A stretch of 64,000 nt of DNA from an uncultured Lachnospiraceae bacterium (GCA_934401915.1 CAKRSV010000004.1:1-64000), one strand, 5' to 3'. Counted from the stretch's first letter, positions 1-8,529 are shown. Notes: generated by a model not told the origin, from the sequence alone. Made by a program: numbers and translations.

Positions 1-204
1 GAACTTTATTTTGAGGGAAAATTTGACACCGAAGCGATGTTAAACATGTTAGAGAAAAAAGTGCTGGAACCGGCAGGAGTTGATTACAGCAGCATTAAAA
101 TCCGGTATATGGGAAAAGGGCAGGAAGTAGCAAAAAGTTTAGAGCATGTGCCAGAGCAGGATGAACCGGCAATGCTGCAATCGTTACAGAATATGCAGTT
201 ATAA
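1..204 (+). CDS. C-terminal fragment of an unidentified protein (runs off the left edge)
   Basis: Frame 1 is open from the first base to a TAA at 202-204, giving 67 residues of the C-terminus of a longer protein. The piece is acidic and Gln/Met-rich and ends in LQNMQL. I recognise no domain in it. It lies upstream of AT-rich accessory genes inside what looks like the right end of an integrative element, so it may belong to that element. The start and most of the protein lie outside the window, and no function is proposed. Confidence 0.6.
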   Translation, partial: ELYFEGKFDTEAMLNMLEKKVLEPAGVDYSSIKIRYMGKGQEVAKSLEHVPEQDEPAMLQSLQNMQL

Positions 205-211
205 AATGACA

Positions 212-240
212 TTGACAAGTTTCGGCATATAAACTAGTAT
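212..240 (+). promoter_or_regulatory. Sigma-A type promoter for the ART/RES gene pair
   Basis: A TTGACA box at 212-217 and TAGTAT at 235-240 are separated by exactly 17 bases, followed by an AT-rich leader of about 110 bases. No other gene start lies between it and the gene at 356, so it probably drives the two ADP-ribosyltransferase-like genes. Confidence 0.6.
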
Positions 241-355
241 TACAATGAGACTAGAAAAATGCATTCCATTTCTACGAGAGATAGAACATAGTAGTATATG
301 TAAGATATCTGTAGATTTTGGAATGTTTTTTATTAGCAGAAAGGAAACTGGATGA

Positions 356-1147
356 ATGCTGATTGATGTATCAGATAAAATCAAAATTCCGATAGAAATA
401 GAACAGAAGATTTTAAGCCGGTTCATAGCAATGTCGGAAAGAAATATTTCTGCGATCAAAGCATATAAAATACAATATGATCGGGATGTGATATGTGCAA
501 TAGAAAATTATATAGGACCAAGTTCTGCATACTACTTTTATCAAGAACTGAATTCTTTATTTAAGCAATATGAGATGGTTTGCTATCATTCAACAAAAAC
601 GATTGATGAGAACGTGATCCGTTCTAATGGTCTTACAACGAATGAGTGGAATACCTATAGTAAAAATATGGTTCATACCTTGCAAGTTCTCCATGTAGAA
701 GAAAAAGATATAGTTCATATTGTTGAAATCATAAAGTGCAAGTATGATTGGAAATATCCTGCACAGGGCAGGGAACCACAACTATGTTTTTATTCAGACA
801 GAGGTCTTTTAAGTGAGGATATGTATGCTGGGTATGAACAGTTTTGTGAAAATATTGGCGGAGAGCTGGCAAGGGATGCGTTAAAACAAAATTATCCCAA
901 ATTGTATGAGTGCTTAAGGGAGAATGGAAAAGCGTTTTTAGTTAAATTCAAGATACCATTTTCCAATATAAAGTCCTACAATCAAGACACTATTATATAT
1001 CAATTTGTTGCATATTTTGCGGGAAGATATTTTTGGAATTATGATTATGAAATTCATTTTGATGGAAATACTGATAAAGCAGTTCCGGCAAGTGATATTT
1101 TAGAACTTATTCCGTACACAACAGATAGATATTATTTTAAGAAATAG
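356..1147 (+). CDS. Putative ADP-ribosyltransferase-fold protein (H-Y-E type), accessory
   Basis: A 263-residue protein with no signal peptide or membrane segment. Residues about 75-93 (CYHST then an I..NGL motif) resemble the first strand of diphtheria-toxin/PARP-like ADP-ribosyltransferases, which place a His there to bind NAD. LCFYSDRG around residue 146 and YEIHF around 232 could supply the Tyr and Glu of an H-Y-E triad. This is motif reading only; no named family was identified. The start is ATG 356, with AAAGGAAA about 8 bases upstream. A RES-domain gene follows about 40 bases downstream on the same strand, behind one promoter, so the two are probably co-transcribed and may form a toxin, defence or toxin-immunity unit. 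An alternative is an uncharacterised mobile-element protein of unrelated function. Confidence 0.6.
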   Translation: MLIDVSDKIKIPIEIEQKILSRFIAMSERNISAIKAYKIQYDRDVICAIENYIGPSSAYYFYQELNSLFKQYEMVCYHSTKTIDENVIRSNGLTTNEWNTYSKNMVHTLQVLHVEEKDIVHIVEIIKCKYDWKYPAQGREPQLCFYSDRGLLSEDMYAGYEQFCENIGGELARDALKQNYPKLYECLRENGKAFLVKFKIPFSNIKSYNQDTIIYQFVAYFAGRYFWNYDYEIHFDGNTDKAVPASDILELIPYTTDRYYFKK

Positions 1148-1189
1148 ATTATAATGAAAAATATACTATGAATGAAACAAAGGGGAAAG

Positions 1190-2461
1190 ATGTTTAATCA
1201 GCTATATTTAATAATAGAGGAAAATAAGTTAAAGAAAAGATTTAAAGGTAATGTTGTAACGGCTGTTTTAGAGGTCTTAAACAAAGAAACAGATGTACAA
1301 CGTTTGGAATTGATATATCAGACGTTATGGCGGTTTAATGATGCAATAAAGTTTTGGGATGAATTAATAGGATATACATCGGGGGATGAAGAATGGGAAG
1401 AGTATGAAAAAGATTTATACAGCAGATACACGGATATATTATTAAATAATCTGCAAAAATTATATTTGAGAACAGGCAGATTTGATTTTATGCAAGAGTA
1501 TTCGAAGGCATATTGGAAACAGGTGCAGGAATCTATATTGCAGTTATGGAAAAAACTTCCAGAAGGAAAAAGTGTTGTAAAAAATGAAGTTAGTTTCCAA
1601 AAAATATTTGAAGATTTTTTTAATGAAACAATAAAGACATTTCCAGATTTTTTAGTAAAACGGTTACAAGAGTTTCATAATTTGTATAGAGCCAGTAGAT
1701 ATCAGGTATTTGATAATTACAAATATATAATGCCTGATCCCGCATATTGTCATGATAATCGGTGGAATGATGACGGAGTAGCATATCTTTATTTGTCATA
1801 CGATAATGAAAATAAGGAATGTCAAGGTATAAAACAAGCAAAGAAAACATGTTTTGAAGAATTAAGAGGAAAAGAGGGGGAACAGCTCTCTGTTTGTAAA
1901 TTTAAAGCTATTCACAAACGAGTGAAAATATTAGATTTATCATATGATGGAATTGATTATGAGGAACAGCTTCAAGAGTTAGGAACATCAGAGGAAAACT
2001 ATAAAGAGCGTATATTACAGACAGTTCAAGAGAATTCTAAGTTGTATAATAGAATGAAGGCTTATGCGCAAAATGGAAATAAAGAAGCATTTAATAAAGA
2101 ATTGGATAGGCTGCAAAAGCAAGCCGGATTAGATAGAGAAATTCATGACAAAGTGCAATTACAGCTTTCAAAAATTTTAATAGGAAATATATGTGATTCG
2201 ATATTTTATGCTGTTGATAAAGAGGATGATCCAAATCTGGAAGCGTATATTCCATTTAGGGCATTCAGCAGGTATCTTATTTCACAGGGATTTGGTGGTG
2301 TAGCTTATCGGAGTACAAGAATGGCATTAATTGGATTGCAGGGAAAATGCATTACTCTTTTTAATCCAGAAGATGCAATTTATATTGATGGAGAAATGGA
2401 GGTATATGAATATCACAAGGATGATTGTAACTTAATAACTAGGTATAGCAATAAGCCTTGA
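1190..2461 (+). CDS. RES-domain protein (NAD+-degrading toxin fold) with helical N-terminus
   Basis: A 423-residue protein. The first 160 residues are helical and unrecognised. From about residue 165 it matches the RES fold: YRASR (first Arg), then NRWNDDGVAYLYLS (about 190-203), then CFEELR (the Glu), and near the end GGVAYRSTR (the Ser). RES proteins are known as type II toxins that deplete NAD+, structurally related to ADP-ribosyltransferases. This protein is much longer than the stand-alone RES toxins (about 150-230 residues), so the N-terminal part could sense, bind a partner or autoinhibit. I chose ATG 1190 because AAAGGGG lies just upstream; ATG 1172 lacks a ribosome site. No classical Xre-type antitoxin gene is adjacent. 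It lies directly after the ART-like gene. Confidence 0.72.
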   Translation: MFNQLYLIIEENKLKKRFKGNVVTAVLEVLNKETDVQRLELIYQTLWRFNDAIKFWDELIGYTSGDEEWEEYEKDLYSRYTDILLNNLQKLYLRTGRFDFMQEYSKAYWKQVQESILQLWKKLPEGKSVVKNEVSFQKIFEDFFNETIKTFPDFLVKRLQEFHNLYRASRYQVFDNYKYIMPDPAYCHDNRWNDDGVAYLYLSYDNENKECQGIKQAKKTCFEELRGKEGEQLSVCKFKAIHKRVKILDLSYDGIDYEEQLQELGTSEENYKERILQTVQENSKLYNRMKAYAQNGNKEAFNKELDRLQKQAGLDREIHDKVQLQLSKILIGNICDSIFYAVDKEDDPNLEAYIPFRAFSRYLISQGFGGVAYRSTRMALIGLQGKCITLFNPEDAIYIDGEMEVYEYHKDDCNLITRYSNKP

Positions 2462-2560
2462 TAAGTTGAAAGAACAGAAAAATATTTTACGAATGACCTA
2501 TACTTTTACATGAAAGATGGTTATAATAGAGTTGAGGTTAAAGGAAAGGAGATGTTTTAC

Positions 2561-2725
2561 ATGGAAGCTGTAGTAAAGGATATGAATGTTGTAGAAGATA
2601 GAACAGCAATGGAAACATTATTTTCTTATCTCGATAAAGGAATTGATGATATGGAAGCAGGGCGGCTTCATACCGTTGATGATGCATTTCAGATTATCAG
2701 AGATAGGATGAAAAATGAGTTATAG
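2561..2725 (+). CDS. Small antitoxin-like protein of a ParE/RelE toxin-antitoxin pair
   Basis: A 54-residue acidic protein ending in a helix of the kind seen in RelB/PHD-like partners (DDAFQIIRDRMKNEL). The start is ATG 2561, 8-9 bases after AAGGAAAGGAG; ATG 2552 is too close to the site. Its 3' end overlaps the start of the next gene by 11 bases, the usual coupling of antitoxin and toxin. The assignment rests on size, order and overlap rather than on a strong motif. It would bind the toxin and probably autoregulate. Confidence 0.65.
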   Translation: MEAVVKDMNVVEDRTAMETLFSYLDKGIDDMEAGRLHTVDDAFQIIRDRMKNEL

Positions 2726-3059
2726 AGTACTAATCACAGATGAAGCAACGGATGATGTATTCAATTTGGTTAAGTATATTCATGTTGATTTATGTAATTC
2801 AGATGCTGCAAATAAGTTATATACGAATTTAAATAGGGAAGTCAATAACATGGGTGACTTCCCTTTAAAATTTGCTGATTCAGGGATAAAGTACAGAGGA
2901 TATATAATACATAAAAAGATATATCAGTCATATTTATTGTTTTATATCATAAGTGACGAGAATCAGACAGTATATGTTCTTCGTATTTTGAAGGATATTA
3001 TGAATTGGCGCAATATATTGCAAAAAACAAATATCTATCATTTTTCAAATTATAGATGA
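2715..3059 (+). CDS. ParE/RelE-superfamily toxin
   Basis: A 114-residue protein with the fold signature of the RelE/ParE family: VLITDEATDDVFNLVKYI at the N-terminus, a central helix (AANKLYTNLNREV), then the strands YRGYIIHKKIYQSYLLFYII and VYVLRILKDIMNWRNIL. Family members either cleave ribosome-bound mRNA (RelE) or poison gyrase (ParE); which applies here cannot be told from sequence. It starts inside the end of the upstream antitoxin gene. A rho-independent terminator follows at 3084. Such modules commonly stabilise integrative elements, consistent with its place at the element's edge. Confidence 0.8.
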   Translation: MSYRVLITDEATDDVFNLVKYIHVDLCNSDAANKLYTNLNREVNNMGDFPLKFADSGIKYRGYIIHKKIYQSYLLFYIISDENQTVYVLRILKDIMNWRNILQKTNIYHFSNYR

Positions 3060-3083
3060 TAAAAGTAAGTGGTCGGAATCAAG

Positions 3084-3120
3084 CCTCCAAGTCCCCCAAA
3101 AGATTTGGAGGTTTTCTTCT
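3084..3120 (+). terminator. Rho-independent terminator after the toxin-antitoxin pair
   Basis: CCTCCAA (3084-3090) pairs with TTGGAGG (3105-3111), followed by TTTTCTTCT. It ends transcription of the module 25 bases after the toxin stop codon. Confidence 0.7.
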
Positions 3121-3396
3121 GCCCATTTTTATCGGGAAGTAATTTCCCAAATAAACAATCTATGGTACAATATCTTAGAAGTTATCATCAAGGGATAAGT
3201 GAACCATAGAGAAAGAGCAGAGTCAATCGTAAGCTGATCTGGCTTACATCTAAAATACAATGCAATCTTTTTCTATGCAGGGGTAGAAGAGAATGCATCA
3301 TGTCAATTTTTTTTGCAGCCTTGTTACAGAGGATTGCAACATTTTTCACTCCCAGAGTACAGTGAAAACTCTGGAAAGTGCATCTCAATTACCCTA

Positions 3397-3732
3397 TCGA
3401 CACATGTGGAGACGGTCTGCTTATTGTCCAAACTTCATGAGGCGAAGCATCATGTGAATGTGAGACTTGACATGGACGAGATGGATTTAACGGCGGCTGA
3501 GAGCAAGGCTACTTATGAGGAGATAAAGAAGTATGTAGCAGAGCATAATGACGGGATGAAAGTAAGTAATCTATACATTGCGCAGGTGAAGGCTAAGCAT
3601 GGAATCATTGAGCGAGATAATTATAATTTACCTAAGTCAGAGGAAGCCAGACAGCCTAAGTGTCCTAAGGAGAAGGAAGAGGCTATTGTTTGGGCACTGA
3701 AATATTTTCAGATGATTCCAAGTGAATCATAG
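3397..3732 (+). pseudogene. 3' fragment of an rlmD/rumA-type 23S rRNA (uracil-C5)-methyltransferase gene
   Basis: From S-T-H-V-E-T-V-C at 3397 to the stop, the 111 residues match the C-terminal tail of clostridial RlmD/RumA-type methyltransferases (HVETV-LLS, then the KVSNLYIAQVKAKHGIIERDNYNLPKSE tail typical of Lachnospiraceae). The SAM-binding and catalytic parts are absent, and the reading frame upstream of 3397 is unrelated sequence. The fragment is the chromosomal 3' end of a gene cut precisely at its HVETV codons. The rum gene is a known integration site for streptococcal mobile elements, so I read this as the attachment-side remnant of an element whose right end is 1 to about 3400. The segment from the terminator at 3120 to here holds no recognisable gene. 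Confidence 0.72.
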
Positions 3733-3844
3733 GATGATTCGTGATAGACAGATACTTGATGATATGGTGGAAAGCGTAAGAGAGCATACTCCATTGGTCT
3801 AAGGAAATTGTATCACACATTTTAATAATAAAATTAGTATCAGT

Positions 3845-3893
3845 AAAAACAGCGTATTTGTAAAGAAAGTTGTATACAAATATGCTGTTTTTT
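3845..3893. terminator. Strong bidirectional hairpin terminator
   Basis: Arms at 3845-3862 and 3875-3893 are nearly perfect complements (AAAAACAGC...TTTGTA with TACAAAT...GCTGTTTTTT). A's on the left and T's on the right make it work in either direction. It is the only feature I see in the roughly 380-base gap 3733-4109, which is otherwise AT-rich and non-coding. Confidence 0.75.
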
Positions 3894-4109
3894 AATGCAA
3901 GTATGAGAATGAACTGTTTATGACAGAAAATTTGTAAATTTAACATAATAACTGAAAAATTGTTGTGGAAAGGAAATTGTAGTAGTAAAATAAAATAGCT
4001 ATTTTATTGCGTATTTTTATTTCATACTTTATTCCAAAGCGAATTTTGATACAAAAGTACGTTTTATCGGACATCATGTATATTATTCTTATAATACGAG
4101 GAAAAGAAT

Positions 4110-4484
4110 ATGAAGGAAATAAAATGTTTAGAAGCTAATAAATATCAAGATAGTAATTATGAAAAATATGAGAATGGAATATATAGGAAGGACAATCTGT
4201 TTTTTGTAACGCTTTCATTTATACAAGAACCAGAACTTGGAGAAGGAAAGGATGCATCATCTATATCTCAATATCCATTGGAAGATTTATTAGACAAGTT
4301 TGGGGTGTATATTTCTGACTTTTATAAGAGTGAAAACGTTGTGGGTAAAGACACATGTTATTTAGAATTTGCAAGTAGTGATGCGAAAGATATTATCAAT
4401 TTACTTACAATAATAAATAAGCATGTATATAACAAAAATGTGATTATTGATGGAGAAGAAACAGTCACACTAATTATAGAATAG
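4110..4484 (+). CDS. Small hypothetical protein, candidate immunity partner of the downstream nuclease lipoprotein
   Basis: A 124-residue acidic cytosolic protein without signal peptide or transmembrane segment. I recognise no named family. Its 3' end lies 8 bases before the start of a lipoprotein carrying a nuclease domain, and both are AT-rich, so they are probably co-transcribed. Small acidic proteins encoded beside polymorphic-toxin nucleases are often immunity proteins. Against this, immunity genes usually follow rather than precede the toxin. The start ATG 4110 has GAGGA 7-10 bases upstream. Confidence 0.6.
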   Translation: MKEIKCLEANKYQDSNYEKYENGIYRKDNLFFVTLSFIQEPELGEGKDASSISQYPLEDLLDKFGVYISDFYKSENVVGKDTCYLEFASSDAKDIINLLTIINKHVYNKNVIIDGEETVTLIIE

Positions 4485-4492
4485 GAAAAAAC

Positions 4493-5887
4493 ATGAGATA
4501 TAAAATGAATAGACTATGCTCCGTATTATTGGTTTTTGCTATATGTATACAGTCGTTGGTAGGATGTGGTAGCGATACCGATAAACGTTCGAGTAGTAAT
4601 GTGTATGTAGAGGAAAGCGTAATTAAGGAACAAACTATTGCAGAAAGTACCATTGATGAAAAATACTTAGATGAAACATATATTACAGAGAATTTAATAT
4701 GCGAGGATGGAATATATGAGTATACCATTGATGAAAATATTATTAGTGAAGCATATATAATAGAGGTCACTATTAGTGAAGATGTGGAAGAAGAAATAAT
4801 AGCACAACTTCCTGATGATTTTTCTAAATATGAAATTGACTGGGCTGCTGTGATTGGTAAGTTTGCGGTTGGAACAACAATAATTATAGCAACTGGCATT
4901 ATACAGCATTATTTACATTCAACATATTTCTTGTTTGCTTCGCCGATAAAGGTAACTCGTGATGCGCTTATTGGTGGTTCAATGGAAGCCGCTATTAGAG
5001 TGGCTCTTGAAGCAGATAAAACCGGGAATAATGCAGAAGCAGCAATTAAGAAATATGCGATAGAAGGATTTGCAGATGGATATATGTGGGGAGCGGTTAC
5101 TTCTGTATTATCCGTAATGCATAAAAATTTCAAGTTACCAAAGAGCTTGGCAATGTCGAGTGGTAAAGTAGGCAAGATTGCGCTGGATGGAACGGTACTT
5201 GACGAAGCTGGAAATGAACTTGGAAAAGCGTATATTGGGAAAGAAGGGATATATGTATTAAAAGAAACAGCAACAAGTACAAAAATTGAGTTATTCGATG
5301 TTGCAGGTAAACAAGTTGTTAATGCAACAGCAGAGCAGATGGCTCAAATTGCAAAAGGTACATTACCACCCAATTCAATATTTAGGTTAGGTACAAGTGA
5401 TACTGCAAAAATATGTAGGACAGATGCTGCAGGAATTGTATATCGTATCAATGATGAGTTAGTCCCTAATATTACATATAAGTTAGGTACAGTAGTTTAC
5501 CAAACAGATGACTATGGAAGAATAGTAAAAGTTACTTTTGATGAATTAACATTAAAAGATGCGGATAGACCGAGAAAAGTAATTCAGAATACCCTTTCAG
5601 AAATCGGAAGAGGATATGAAAAGGTTAATGATGATAGGGGACATATCATAGCAGATCGTTTTAATGGAAACAATTCTCTTGCAAACATTGTATCTATGGA
5701 TTCTGATTTGAACAGGGGAGAATACAAAGCAATGGAGGATATCTGGGCAGAAAGTATAAAATTGGGTAAAAATGTTAGTGGTACTATTGAACTGAAATAC
5801 TCCGGAAAATCATATCGACCTGATGTATTGGATGTATGGTATGATATAGGAGAAGGCAGTATAGAAAAAGTATTTTCAAATTTATAA
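4493..5887 (+). CDS. Lipoprotein with C-terminal DNA/RNA non-specific endonuclease (EndoNS_2-like) domain
   Basis: A 464-residue protein. A lipoprotein signal runs from residue 1 to the lipobox LVGC, with the modified Cys at 25. It is followed by an acidic stretch with about six imperfect E-x-T-I-D/S-E repeats (residues 40-95). A hydrophobic segment (about 118-150) and a Gly/Ala-rich helical region come next, then a beta-rich linker. The last 90 residues carry DRGH (381-384), I-I-A-D-R-F, N-x-V-S-M-D and an E-Y-x-A-M-E-D-I-W motif. These are hallmarks of the DRGH-type non-specific endonucleases used as tips in polymorphic toxins. The layout (anchor, repeat linker, pre-toxin region, nuclease tip) suggests a surface-displayed toxin. 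The neighbour upstream may be its immunity protein. Confidence 0.75.
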   Translation: MRYKMNRLCSVLLVFAICIQSLVGCGSDTDKRSSSNVYVEESVIKEQTIAESTIDEKYLDETYITENLICEDGIYEYTIDENIISEAYIIEVTISEDVEEEIIAQLPDDFSKYEIDWAAVIGKFAVGTTIIIATGIIQHYLHSTYFLFASPIKVTRDALIGGSMEAAIRVALEADKTGNNAEAAIKKYAIEGFADGYMWGAVTSVLSVMHKNFKLPKSLAMSSGKVGKIALDGTVLDEAGNELGKAYIGKEGIYVLKETATSTKIELFDVAGKQVVNATAEQMAQIAKGTLPPNSIFRLGTSDTAKICRTDAAGIVYRINDELVPNITYKLGTVVYQTDDYGRIVKVTFDELTLKDADRPRKVIQNTLSEIGRGYEKVNDDRGHIIADRFNGNNSLANIVSMDSDLNRGEYKAMEDIWAESIKLGKNVSGTIELKYSGKSYRPDVLDVWYDIGEGSIEKVFSNL

Positions 5888-5906
5888 ATAAACTGGAGGA
5901 TAAGTT

Positions 5907-6539
5907 ATGAAAAACAAAAGATTTAAAATGTTGTTTGCTGTGGGTGTGATATTATCTATTTTTTCTTTTACTGCTTGTGGAAGTACAGGAGAAGAAAACA
6001 AATCCAATTCAGAGAATGAGCAGATGCAAGAAACAGAAGAGGAAAAGAAGGGTTTCTTTGATGCTTCCTATACTACTGAAACTACTATAGCATATTCCGC
6101 AGGAAATGATAGTGACTGGTCTTATGGAAATCAAAGAAAAGAGTTCCCTATAGATGATGCTTGTTATGTGAGAATAGCAAGTACAGCAATAACAGACAAA
6201 AATAAGGGTGTTGAGAATGAGATAGCAGTAACTTACAGATTTACTGGAACTGAAAATTGTCAAGTTAATTTATCTGATGGAATTGCAGAGCAAATAGATA
6301 CAGGAGATGCAAATGTGACAGAGTTTACGAGGACAATTTTTGCAAAGAAATCCAAAGAAGCAGAAGAGGACATTATTATTTTCCAGTATGTTCCGACTGA
6401 GAGCGCCGAGAGTATTACGCTTGAAGTGCTTTATGATGATCAGATTGATTCAAGATACGATTGTAGAAACGCAGTATATTTTGTATCGTCTGAAACAGAA
6501 GAGACAAAAGACGTGAGAAAAGAGAACGGAACAAAATAA
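5907..6539 (+). CDS. Small lipoprotein of unknown function
   Basis: A 210-residue protein with a lipoprotein signal peptide (hydrophobic residues 8-22, lipobox FTAC with Cys 24), an acidic low-complexity spacer (Glu/Asn-rich, 27-48), then a mostly beta globular part. It starts 19 bases after the nuclease lipoprotein gene with a clear GGAGG site and is very probably in the same operon. No family is recognised. An exported accessory to the nuclease lipoprotein is possible but not shown. Confidence 0.7.
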   Translation: MKNKRFKMLFAVGVILSIFSFTACGSTGEENKSNSENEQMQETEEEKKGFFDASYTTETTIAYSAGNDSDWSYGNQRKEFPIDDACYVRIASTAITDKNKGVENEIAVTYRFTGTENCQVNLSDGIAEQIDTGDANVTEFTRTIFAKKSKEAEEDIIIFQYVPTESAESITLEVLYDDQIDSRYDCRNAVYFVSSETEETKDVRKENGTK

Positions 6540-6561
6540 TCAACAGAGGAGAAGATAGAAT

Positions 6562-7725
6562 ATGTCAATGATTAAGTGTACTGAATGTGGAAAAGAGATT
6601 AGCGATAAGGCAACGGCATGTCCTCACTGTGGTTGTCCTATGACAGAGATATTGTCAGCCACAAAAGAGAATAAAAAAGAAGAAAAAGTAAAACCAATAA
6701 AGAAAAAAAAGATAAAAGAGTCTATAACTCCAGAACAGAAAAAGAAGAGAATCCTCATTATGAGTGTGACAGCATTTGTTTTGATTGCTGCGGTAGCTTT
6801 GACTTGGTATTTTGGAATTAAAATACCGCAAGACAAAGCATATGCAGAGTACTTAGTGACATTTGATGCTTATAATCAGGAAATCGAAAACTATAATAGT
6901 ACAGTACTGAATTATAATGAAAAAGCTAACAAGATTATTGCAGCTAATAAAGAATTAACAGGTGTAATTGAAGAGGCGCAAGCATTGATTGATTGTGGAG
7001 ATACGCCTTATGAATCAGAGACAATGACAACCTTAAACAATACACTCAAAAATTCAAGAAATAGCATATGTGAAACACCAAATATTTATGAAAAGAAGAC
7101 TGCTCTTGAATTAGACGAGAGTTTAAATAAGTCACTAGCAAGTAAGATTTCTGAAGCAAATGAAAGCCTGAATGCGGAAAGGTCAGAAATTGTATCGGCT
7201 ACAAGTGAAGTTGGAGAGGAAAGTGCTGGCTTATCAGTACCAGATTATTCAAAAATCATTGCAGAAATCAAAGATGAGGAAGAACTTCTCGAAAATAGTT
7301 ATACAATACAAAAACAGATTACTAATCCAACACAGGATTTTGTACTTGCAAAAATCAATAATGTAGAGAATATAGCGAATGTCGTTTGTGCAACCGAGGA
7401 GAATGATCCAAACGGTAAACTGGGAAAAGATGGAGGATACACTGCACAGATATACTTTTCATCTCCTTTGCTTGGCACAGAAACTATTGCAGGTGATAAA
7501 CTGATTGATGCTGGAACTGATGCCGGAGGAAGTATTGAGGTCTATAAAACTGTTGAGGCAGCAGAGGCAAGAAATTCATATTTGGCATCATTTGATGGTG
7601 GTATTTTTGATTCTGGTAAGCATACGGTAATTGGAACTATGGTGGTGCGTGTATCAACGAATTTAACCGCCACAAAGCAGGATAGTTTTATTAACGAGAT
7701 TATTGAAGCCCTTATTGAGTTATAA
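6562..7725 (+). CDS. Zinc-ribbon membrane protein
   Basis: A 387-residue protein. The N-terminus is a zinc ribbon with paired cysteines (C-T-E-C at 6-9 and C-P-H-C at about 20-23). A Lys-rich cytosolic stretch follows, then one transmembrane helix (about 73-92). The long extracytoplasmic part is predicted helical with coiled-coil character (about 95-240), and a compact C-terminal domain ends it. This layout is common in Clostridia proteins annotated only as zinc-ribbon domain-containing. It follows the lipoprotein gene by 22 bases and probably shares its operon. Function unknown. Confidence 0.75.
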   Translation: MSMIKCTECGKEISDKATACPHCGCPMTEILSATKENKKEEKVKPIKKKKIKESITPEQKKKRILIMSVTAFVLIAAVALTWYFGIKIPQDKAYAEYLVTFDAYNQEIENYNSTVLNYNEKANKIIAANKELTGVIEEAQALIDCGDTPYESETMTTLNNTLKNSRNSICETPNIYEKKTALELDESLNKSLASKISEANESLNAERSEIVSATSEVGEESAGLSVPDYSKIIAEIKDEEELLENSYTIQKQITNPTQDFVLAKINNVENIANVVCATEENDPNGKLGKDGGYTAQIYFSSPLLGTETIAGDKLIDAGTDAGGSIEVYKTVEAAEARNSYLASFDGGIFDSGKHTVIGTMVVRVSTNLTATKQDSFINEIIEALIEL

Positions 7726-7785
7726 TATTTCGCGAAAAATACATAACCTTTTATGAAATGAAAATAAATCTGAAAGGGTAAATAA

Positions 7786-8529
7786 ATGAGTGATAAAGAA
7801 AAGACTAAGGAAAAGAAAACCATATCCCAAGAAGATGTGATGAAGCTTTTGGATTCCTGTTATGATAAGTGCTTAAATGGAGTACCAAAGGTTAGCCAGA
7901 GCGTAGAGGACATGGCAGAAGATTATCTAAAAAAGTATCAGACTAAGGAAGAATCCTGTAAGGCAATGTTAAAGAACCAGATTGCAAAATGTACAACATC
8001 TGGATTTATTACTGGCTTTGGTGGTATCATTACTATGCCTGTTACACTTCCAGCAAATGTGGGAAGCGTAATGTATGTGCAGATGCGTATGATAGCTTGC
8101 GTTGCATATATGGCAGGATACGAGTTAAATAGTGATCAGACGCAAACATTTGTATATGCCTGTCTTGCTGGAGTAGCGGTCAATGAGTTAATCAAACAGG
8201 CAGGAATAAAGTTTGGTGTTAAGTTTGCAAATGGACTGATTAAGAAAATTCCGGGCAAAGTACTTACCAAGATAAATCAGAAAGTTGGTTTCCGGTTCAT
8301 AACGAAGTTTGGAACAAAAGGCATTGTCAATCTTGGAAAAATGTTACCGGGCGTTGGTGCCGTAATTGGTGGTGGATTAGATTTGGTTGAGACTAAGGTT
8401 ATTGCAGACCGGGCATACAAGTGGTTCTTTATGGGGGATTTTAGCGAAGCCAGCAAAGAGGATAATATTATTGATATTGAAGATGCAGATTTTGATGAGA
8501 TTATCCCGGAAGAGAAACATGAATCATAG
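7786..8529 (+). CDS. EcsC-family protein
   Basis: A 247-residue protein. Residues about 60-215 contain the Gly-rich hydrophobic segments of the EcsC family (GFITGFGGIITMPVTLPANVG, a YVQMRMIACVAYMAGY helix, and a late GVGAVIGGGLDL segment). EcsC is the third gene of the Bacillus ecs locus; its biochemical role is not settled. An acidic tail ends the protein. It is the last gene of the same-strand AT-rich cluster 4110-8529, 60 bases after the zinc-ribbon gene. EcsC-like proteins also occur beside toxins and defence genes, but nothing here proves such a role. Confidence 0.8.
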   Translation: MSDKEKTKEKKTISQEDVMKLLDSCYDKCLNGVPKVSQSVEDMAEDYLKKYQTKEESCKAMLKNQIAKCTTSGFITGFGGIITMPVTLPANVGSVMYVQMRMIACVAYMAGYELNSDQTQTFVYACLAGVAVNELIKQAGIKFGVKFANGLIKKIPGKVLTKINQKVGFRFITKFGTKGIVNLGKMLPGVGAVIGGGLDLVETKVIADRAYKWFFMGDFSEASKEDNIIDIEDADFDEIIPEEKHES

